Assembly: GCA_964445645.1 (NCBI GenBank)
Contig: CAYULH010000107.1
Span: forward strand, 1 to 19,680
Reading direction: 5' to 3'
From: Aureispira sp964445645
Lineage (GTDB): Bacteria > Bacteroidota > Bacteroidia > Chitinophagales > Saprospiraceae
Length of the DNA stretch: 19,680 bases
Below the pieces are notes generated by a model. That model ran no database searches. It was not told the DNA's origin and saw only the letters and a program-made list of their open reading frames with translations. Positions 15,701 through 19,680 of this stretch are shown in pieces. The position numbers and the translations under genes are program-made. Position 1 is the stretch's first letter. Each line of letters begins with the position of its first letter.

Positions 15701-18464
15701 CACGGTAATTGTCAATATTGAAGCCCCTCTGAACATCAATTTGGTTAGCCCTACACTGGTTTCAAAATTCTGTAGCAATGATCCTGCTGTGCAGTTCTTG
15801 TACGATACCTTGAATTCTTCTGTGGTACATACCTTCCGTGCAGATACTAGTACATTGAGTAGTGCTGTATTTTGGAGTGCTAACACCTACTTTTTTGATC
15901 CGTCCAATGCTAGTATTGGGGCCAATGTTATTATCTATAGTGTAGAAGATACCATTACGGGCTGTAAGGATAGCACAGAACATATATTTGTGGTTGATGA
16001 GTACATTACCCCACGCATTCGCAACCTCGATTCTAGTTATTGTGAAGAAGATATAGTAATTGCCATTAGTGGTGTGCCTTCGGGTTCTACTATTACTAGA
16101 GATGGCGTACCTATTCCACCCATCAATCCACAAATCCCAAATCGACTGGGTTTTAGACCCAATGGACTAGGGTTGCCACTGCATCCTTTGACCACTTCTA
16201 TCCAAGATACCATTGTGAGTAGTTATACCCAAGGGGGATGTTCGGATAGTGTGACTATAATTGTGGATATACACCCTGTATTTAATGTCAATTTCACGGT
16301 CGATTCTAATAATCTACAAAAGATTTTCTGTTTGGGAGGTGATACGGTCGATTTGATTCCAAGTAGGTCGGGGGGATTGTTTAGTGGTACAGGGGTGCGT
16401 TCGGGTACGAGTTTCTTTATTCCCGATTTGGCCGAGGCTGGTATTCATCCTATCAGTTTTGAGTATACCGATAGCATTACCAATTGTTATAGTATATTTA
16501 CCGATACTTTCTATGTATATGGCGTGCCTAATGTAGATTTTGAGGTGCAAGGTGGTTGCCAATTTGATAGCATTGAGTTTGTTCCTGACAATGATTTACT
16601 GGGCTTGGACAATATTTTCCAAAACAACTTTATAGATTCTGTTACTAGTGTATGGTGGTCTGTGAGCGATAGTGTGCAAATTGTGGGAAGTGGCCAACGT
16701 GATAGCATTACGCCTTTGCGTTACCAATATGCTTCTGCTGGTGTATACAATACACAGCTTATCGTTACCAATCGAGAAATTTGTGCTGATACACAAACTA
16801 TTAGGATTGTAATTTCTCCCAAAATTAGCACCTTCCCTTATGTAGAGGATTTTGAAACAGGCAATGGAAATTGGTTTGCAGAGAGTAGAGACTCCACCCA
16901 TCGTTTGCTTTGGGAGTGGGGTATTGATAGCACCTCGCTAGGCGGGCCTAATGACAATAGCAATCATATTTGGGCCACCCAAACCAATGCTTCTTATGCC
17001 GAAAGTGAAGATGCTTGGGTGTACAGTCCTTGTTTTGATATTTCAAACCTAGACCGCCCTATGATTAGCCTCAACTATTGGAGTAATGTACGGCCTTCGG
17101 ATGGTGCTATTTTAGAGTATCAGGGTGCAGATGGACGATGGCTGCCTTTGGGCGCAGTAAATCGAGGTATTGATTGGTACAATAGTGGGGCGGTATATGC
17201 ACGCCCTGGTGATCAGGTGCTGCCCGGCTCGGCTACGTCTATGGGCTGGATTGGCTTACAGCAGTTTGACTGGAAAGATGGCCGTTGTAAATTGGACGGT
17301 ATTGCTCACAATAGTTCTACCCGTTTCCGTATAGCTTTTGCCTCTCTACCCAATCCCATCAATGGTTTCTTGGATGGTTTTGCTTTTGATAATGTGGTTA
17401 TACGAAGCCGTAACCGCAATGTGCTGATAGAAACAATGGTACACGACCAGCATGAGGACATTGACGGAATTTACAAGATAGACATGGAGACCATTAATAA
17501 TCTCAATTATCAACTGATTCATCATTCCGAACTCAATAAAGATGTGGTGCTTTTACAATATCATATCGAACGAGCCAATGGTACCAACACGGGTATAGAG
17601 GATTTTTTCCATTTGCACAATGCTGACTTGGCTAAAACCCGATCATTGGAATATAGTGCTCCTCCCGGAAAGGCTTACATCAATGGTGTGGACTCGGCAT
17701 ACACTACTCGAACCTTAGCAGAGGTAGATTTTGAACAGGACATGCTCGAAACTGCAAAGTTTGCTATTGCAATAGATACCTTTAGACACATCAATAACAA
17801 TTTCCAAATTGTAGCACGAGTGGTTGCCTTGGTAGATACCATGTCAGCAGCAGATTATAGAATTTATACGGTAATATCCGAGGATTCTCTGAGTTATCCT
17901 ATTGGGGGAAGTTACACCAGCCAAGTTCATGCTGTGGTACGAGAAAATGACGAGTATCATCTAAATCCATTTAGAAATACCAATAATATTATTTACAATC
18001 ACACTTGGACTGTTGGTGAAACTCGACGAGTGGAGTTTAATTGGAATCACAATGCCCATAACTTTATCAATTACCGCCCCAATCGTTTCCATGCTGTGGT
18101 CTTTATCCAAAATACAGGCACCAAGGAAATATTCCAAGTGGCCACCACCAGAGATGTAAGCGGCTATTGGGTGGGCATTGACCCTATACAAGCCAAAGAC
18201 GAATACAACGAGCTGCAAAGCCTAAAACTCTTCCCCAATCCTGCACACGATTATTTCAAGCTGCAATTTGACCAAGTGCTAGAGCGTGATTATAATTGGA
18301 AATTGGTCAATATGCAGGGCGTGGAGGTACAGCAAGGACAGATTCAAGCAGGCCATGACCAAGTACAGATAGATGGCTTGGATTATCCTTCGGGGGCTTA
18401 TATTCTGCTCTTGTATAATAAAAATGTTTTTGTACAGCGAAAAGTTATTTTGGGTAGACCTTAA
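9750..18464 (+). CDS. Giant LRR/Ig-like T9SS-secreted surface protein (paralogue B)
   Basis: Predicted exported adhesin-like protein of 2904 residues, complete and uninterrupted; tandem paralogue of the preceding giant gene with the same domain order. Signal peptide 1-29 (cleavage near TAQ|TR); LRR cap and nine 23-residue LRRs about 71-270 (repeat words NNQLSGTIPDFSNLPNL); Ig-like domain about 287-370; Cys-containing Ig/PKD-like modules about 375-2355; choice-of-anchor/MAM-like domain about 2362-2553; cysteine-free Omp28-like module about 2555-2816, with VLLQYHIE and PPGKAYINGVD; T9SS type A sorting domain about 2822-2904 from LFPNPAHDYF. In the last 78 residues the two paralogues match at 68 positions by direct count. 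Compared with paralogue A it has one more LRR and an extra module at about 505-588. An upstream in-frame ATG at 9666 is rejected because only the ATG at 9750 gives a proper signal peptide and matches the conserved leader. Spacing of 103 bp and no clear own promoter suggest possible co-transcription with A; a terminator follows. No catalytic motif is seen. Confidence 0.94.
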   Translation: MLFPYNIFFRTFVLFYFLFFCCNKSSTAQTRLADSLELVAFYNSNCGGCTLGWNFTQPMTSWSGVSLNLGRVTSLNLNNRNLSGTIPNFNLNALEELSLPNNQFTGSIPNFSNLPNLQILELYNNQLSGTIPDFSNLPNAFRIYLGNNQLIGSIPNFSSIPTLVFLRFEQNQLTGSIPDFTNLPQLRQLHLQDNQLSGNIPNFSNIPQVTELYLENNQLTGFIPNFSNLPSLRFLRLQNNQLTDIIPDFAGCSNLSLVSLQDNQFTFEDFITNHSGLISKAGSNYQYAPQDSIGTASINSIAPGTNYTIDLVVDDLVPNNIYYWFKDGILIDSTFGVNEYTILNFQAANAGVYTAKVVNSVVTNPNTTNQALVLNSRPVQLNLANFGGTATIPGLPTTVCANRTDTILFYRDPAFLYSRTATGSGFIDSNELVMSYSNNAPFITINNATNNEVYGFIPSRLSPGDTVVVTADYTSTETDNSITPPLIGIVGFTRARVTIYVDSALSNVVISVPNSITDFCANDFSNTPLSGTPATGGTGAFSGPGTNGTSQFNPADAGAGTHAVVYKFTNNNGCYGSDSILLQVSAPPVADIDANFNFIPSPYNNGNSTSEHTYCSSSLTFSINGQPSHTTGSAPTNITGAGVVQSGNNYNYNPSLVIAEADTVVYTYTDNVGCTDTDTAFIKIDAVPNVTLGGLPSPASLCTNNAPVQLTGSPVATTPNIGRFRGPGVDSITGLFTPSLLTAGTYNLVYEYTGNAGCSANDTIPITLFTAPLPLFTPPNASYLSNSPLDTLFSSNDTINGTYQFYGSPVINSFGLIDPSLATGPQRIYYSYTNSNGCTGIDSADFTIMQNNNNPNNLPLVFTNNDPAAPNLTEACAGSSVSFDYNNFSGHPASISFPSKPVGTRLTITAAALTLTNQGTGSNSGVRGTVSFIIPNNAASGTVIFLDGNGSPIDTTDYSLVIHNPTLDFTTLPSLLCASNTSISLQGSPAGGTFTGVGNAANAVSGNTFDATQMPWPTAHRDSLSARIGYSYTPMYSDNITPCAQAISMTRTMPVYDNRLNRVEFATLSQQDATAGNKVLSLDTSLSNMITLVTPNIFCNSNPNSPIVPCLPHTFSGTFVDQNNNFLSTIAGGRNLVRLEYNNQGCIGSADGFIDILGKLVIQNLPDTLCASSGIVTFGRDTNLVYLDTTFAVGTETRRVIRNQLLNTYTSDPNNSAAINPINPIIAGQEQFDFSPIFSKVIVNMQYQNLTTVTDTLGVVTTIVADTFVVTDSVILTGANQSILFINNLRSAYCANEIGDTLFPSLGFVGLTSNVLYVYRSSTNDTIYLDDHYLNPTTIYDSLGTGTDNLDLRVGYEVDYYGCADRLPFADQPLLTITAPQTPSFSSQSPYCRDDAPDMLQRAALGPGVSEAFSGGGVDPATGIFSPKSAGLGNNIITYVLTDSNGCTYFYTNGIMVNDGPEVNLLLNGSDLLDEFCYSIDSVGLDTSLTRNPNPITSMNFFGVGLRSQGTAIVFDPSIIYNNGDTTTTVWVEVTDNVGCFSSDTAYVTVIPPPTIDIDSAFNFISSVYGVNGLDTSEHSYCKSVDTFFIDGQPSYLTGNAGNTITGTGVVLVGNNYYYNPALIPNSVEADTVLFTYTDIQGCSNIDTAIIKLDSIPVVTLTGLPSTLLCNNNDTIPLIGSPIDTFNNRGTFIGAGVDSSSGIFVPAVAGIGTHILIYDYTAASGCSNRDSVQVTIVNKPTSEPRGYQPSYCINAANDTLFSANDTSGTYQFSGDLIIAGTDILTVSNLPDTNTLLLRELYYTYTSATGCTIDDTITIQINPKPEIYFNDLDTAYCSNGSVQNFRVSPNGGSLVNRDTAFSILTDNRFIALDPTLADTGYTSLTYAFTAPNTCADTVTVPIYIQPVVLPSIAGLDSSYCKTNDTISLTASLSGGYFIGSGVDSTTNGDWFFIPLNAQNGLNRIQYIIPGQVTAPGQPLVCRADTTVIVNIEAPLNINLVSPTLVSKFCSNDPAVQFLYDTLNSSVVHTFRADTSTLSSAVFWSANTYFFDPSNASIGANVIIYSVEDTITGCKDSTEHIFVVDEYITPRIRNLDSSYCEEDIVIAISGVPSGSTITRDGVPIPPINPQIPNRLGFRPNGLGLPLHPLTTSIQDTIVSSYTQGGCSDSVTIIVDIHPVFNVNFTVDSNNLQKIFCLGGDTVDLIPSRSGGLFSGTGVRSGTSFFIPDLAEAGIHPISFEYTDSITNCYSIFTDTFYVYGVPNVDFEVQGGCQFDSIEFVPDNDLLGLDNIFQNNFIDSVTSVWWSVSDSVQIVGSGQRDSITPLRYQYASAGVYNTQLIVTNREICADTQTIRIVISPKISTFPYVEDFETGNGNWFAESRDSTHRLLWEWGIDSTSLGGPNDNSNHIWATQTNASYAESEDAWVYSPCFDISNLDRPMISLNYWSNVRPSDGAILEYQGADGRWLPLGAVNRGIDWYNSGAVYARPGDQVLPGSATSMGWIGLQQFDWKDGRCKLDGIAHNSSTRFRIAFASLPNPINGFLDGFAFDNVVIRSRNRNVLIETMVHDQHEDIDGIYKIDMETINNLNYQLIHHSELNKDVVLLQYHIERANGTNTGIEDFFHLHNADLAKTRSLEYSAPPGKAYINGVDSAYTTRTLAEVDFEQDMLETAKFAIAIDTFRHINNNFQIVARVVALVDTMSAADYRIYTVISEDSLSYPIGGSYTSQVHAVVRENDEYHLNPFRNTNNIIYNHTWTVGETRRVEFNWNHNAHNFINYRPNRFHAVVFIQNTGTKEIFQVATTRDVSGYWVGIDPIQAKDEYNELQSLKLFPNPAHDYFKLQFDQVLERDYNWKLVNMQGVEVQQGQIQAGHDQVQIDGLDYPSGAYILLLYNKNVFVQRKVILGRP
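9960..10559 (+). repeat. LRR array (nine repeats) in paralogue B
   Basis: Residues about 71-270 carry nine plant-type LRRs, each 23 residues in the well-kept ones, with the frame (L/I)PxLxxLxLxNNQLxGxIPxFSN. They are more regular than in paralogue A, and the nucleotide repeat is visible as recurring ATTCCTGATTTT or CCCAACTTT words near each repeat end. The array ends at DNQFTFEDF, equivalent to the end of the A array. Confidence 0.9.
11262..11513 (+). repeat. Extra Ig-like module present only in paralogue B
   Basis: Residues about 505-588 form one typical module: a Cys near the start (DFCANDF), GAFSGPGTNG, then FNPADAGAGTHAVVYKF, and a closing NNNGCYGSDS strand. Paralogue A passes from the region before it (IQIDSATPL) directly to the equivalent of the module after it (DIDVPFN / DIDANFN). 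This is therefore a whole-module gain in B or loss in A. Confidence 0.6.
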
Positions 18465-18492
18465 AATATTATTCCTATATCAAAATTGCAGC

Positions 18493-18530
18493 ATGAGTCA
18501 TCCCTTAAGTGTGGATGGCTCATTTTTTAT
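18493..18530 (+). terminator. Rho-independent terminator
   Basis: Stem ATGAGTCATCC (18493-18503) and GGATGGCTCAT (18513-18523) pair over 11 bases with one T-G wobble, a 9-base loop, and an immediate run of six T. It lies 28 bases after the stop of paralogue B, so the giant-gene transcript should end here and the next gene should have its own promoter. Confidence 0.85.
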
Positions 18531-18789
18531 TCTAAATGGAAGATATTTAGCACAAATACTCTGGCTTTTTCAGGTATTGAACCGAGGCACAGTCTGGCAG
18601 AGGTTCGATTAGTGCGTCGTTGGATTATACGCTCGCATTGCTCAGTTCTTTTTTGCACCTATTCGTATACAATATTTTACATTCATTAGATTAAAGTATA
18701 GTAAAAAATTAACAGCATGTAGTAGGAATTAAACCATAGAGAATAATTTTTCAATGGCAATTTTATTTAAAAAATTACAATTCTTTTAT

Positions 18790-18816
18790 TAAATTCAATG
18801 TCACAAATTGAATTTA
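18790..18816. promoter_or_regulatory. Inverted repeat upstream of last gene, possible operator or leader stem
   Basis: TAAATTCAAT (18790-18799) and ATTGAATTTA (18807-18816) are perfect 10-bp arms around GTCACAA, 17 bases before the ATG at 18834. The position fits an operator or a 5'-leader hairpin, but the AT-rich context makes chance pairing possible. Confidence 0.4.
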
Positions 18817-18833
18817 TTTCAACAATAATTATC

Positions 18834-19680
18834 ATGCCTCATCCTTTTTGTTACACAAAATACACATTAATAATATTATTATTGTGCATATCTTTCTCTC
18901 CTCTTGCTCAAATCCCTGGAGGTGTTACTACAGCTCTACAGTTGTGGCACAAGGGGGAAGATATACCCAATCCCAATGCCCCTAATAATGGGACAGGAGT
19001 GAGTAACTGGCCTGATGCTATACCTGGTAGCACACGATTACCTTCTACTTATCAGACTACTACACCTAATGGTAGTTATATTGTAGAGGACAATCTTAAC
19101 TTTAATAGAACGTTGAGTCTCAATGATGACTGGTGGGAGGCTGATTTGGATATTAATAACTCTGCAATATTTGGCAGTAACATAAATGTATTTACCGTTT
19201 TTAGACCAACTAGCCCTGGGAATATTTATTTGTGGGGTAATGGAAAAAGTGGCGTTACTGGCACTAAAGGTAGACAAGCTTATACTGAACAATTAGCAGA
19301 TGGAAGTGGCGGATTTGCCCCCTATAATACAAGTGGTACTGGATTTAGCCCCTATGTACATTTTGTGCAATTGAGAGAAGGGACTGTTCTTAATCCCCAA
19401 AACTCATTAAGTTACTCAAATGGAGCTAATATAGCTACTATACCTACTGGAGTTACTATAGAAAGTCCTAACGATGTTACAGCTAACTTGCTTATTGGTA
19501 TCGCCAATGAGGATGATAATCCTACTCTTGCTAATGGCTTGGATATGGAACTAGCAGAGTTTATTGTATATTCTGGAACTCTAAGTCCAGCTGATAGAAT
19601 AAAAATCACTTCCTACTTGGGAATTAAGTACGGAATTACCTTAGAACATAATTATATTTTATCCAATGATTCCATAGCAT
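18834..19680 (+). CDS. Secreted concanavalin A/LamG-like domain protein, 3' end beyond window
   Basis: An open frame of 282 codons with no stop to the window edge, hence partial. The N-terminus MPHPFCYTKYTLIILLLCIS ends in SPLAQ, a typical signal peptide with cleavage after about residue 26. Next come PGGVTTALQLWHKGEDIPNP and SNWPD, matching the 'LxLWxKAD...W.D' opening of Bacteroidota LamG/concanavalin A-like domains. At about residues 230-268 are MELAEFIVYSGTLSPADR and SYLGIKYGITL, the characteristic end of that domain (AEVIVY...SYLAIKYGITL). Family members usually continue with beta-sandwich repeats and finish with a T9SS sorting domain; that part is not visible here. An alternative in-frame ATG at 18798 adds 12 residues ahead of the signal peptide and lies in the inverted repeat, so 18834 is preferred. 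Role: probably cell-surface or secreted glycan or adhesion protein; ligand unknown. Confidence 0.85.
   Translation, partial: MPHPFCYTKYTLIILLLCISFSPLAQIPGGVTTALQLWHKGEDIPNPNAPNNGTGVSNWPDAIPGSTRLPSTYQTTTPNGSYIVEDNLNFNRTLSLNDDWWEADLDINNSAIFGSNINVFTVFRPTSPGNIYLWGNGKSGVTGTKGRQAYTEQLADGSGGFAPYNTSGTGFSPYVHFVQLREGTVLNPQNSLSYSNGANIATIPTGVTIESPNDVTANLLIGIANEDDNPTLANGLDMELAEFIVYSGTLSPADRIKITSYLGIKYGITLEHNYILSNDSIA

Larger units (their letters stand above)
18465..18833. other. Intergenic region after paralogue B
   Basis: It holds the terminator at 18493-18530, then a stretch of ordinary composition (about 18540-18660) and an AT-rich run into the last gene, with an inverted repeat at 18790-18816. Small open frames here have no recognisable protein features. 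No TAnnTTTG promoter word was found. Confidence 0.7.

Noticed and set aside
2187..17340. Many antisense and out-of-frame open frames inside the giant genes
   Set aside because: They are shadows of the biased codon composition of the real frames, with no domains and no conservation between the two paralogues in the same relative frame.
18571..18640. tRNA-like words (GAGGTTCGATTAG, GAACC/GGTTC pairing) after paralogue B
   Set aside because: No acceptor stem, anticodon arm or full cloverleaf could be fitted on either strand.
18373..18689. Small open frames over the end of paralogue B and the following spacer
   Set aside because: They overlap the coding end and the terminator, lack recognisable protein features, and have no supporting start context.

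Overview
The window looks like a piece of a Bacteroidota chromosome, probably Saprospiria/Sphingobacteriia-like. This is inferred from two features. Surface proteins carry C-terminal type IX secretion (T9SS) sorting domains of the 'LFPNPA...' type, and starts lack an obvious Shine-Dalgarno and sit in AT-rich leaders. Genus cannot be fixed from the sequence. A 52-base run of N shows it is a draft assembly.

Layout, left to right, all genes on the + strand. (1) A small housekeeping gene for a hotdog-fold acyl-CoA thioesterase (65-589). (2) A 675-bp intergenic stretch (590-1264). Its first half is packed with nested and tandem inverted repeats, resembling a REP/BIME or MITE cluster. Its second half is an AT-rich leader with a possible Bacteroidota-type promoter. 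(3) A giant secreted protein of 2793 codons (1265-9646). (4) A 103-bp spacer holding a perfect 12-bp-arm hairpin. (5) A second giant protein of 2904 codons (9750-18464) that is a tandem paralogue of the first. (6) A clear rho-independent terminator (18493-18530) and an AT-rich spacer. (7) The 5' part of a further secreted protein with a concanavalin A/LamG-like region, running off the window end (18834-19680).

The two giant proteins share one architecture. In order: signal peptide; plant-type LRR cap and 23-residue LRRs; one Ig-like domain; about 1900-2000 residues of Cys-containing Ig/PKD-like beta modules; a choice-of-anchor/MAM-like jelly-roll domain; a divergent Omp28-like module without cysteines; and a T9SS type A sorting domain. 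Together they look like a locus for very long cell-surface or secreted adhesins, exported by the Sec system and then T9SS. They differ by one LRR and about one Ig-like module, and the similarity between them is uneven along their length, suggesting recombination or gene conversion. The third secreted gene suggests the cell-surface theme continues beyond the window. I see no mobile-element transposase, CRISPR array, tRNA or rRNA.
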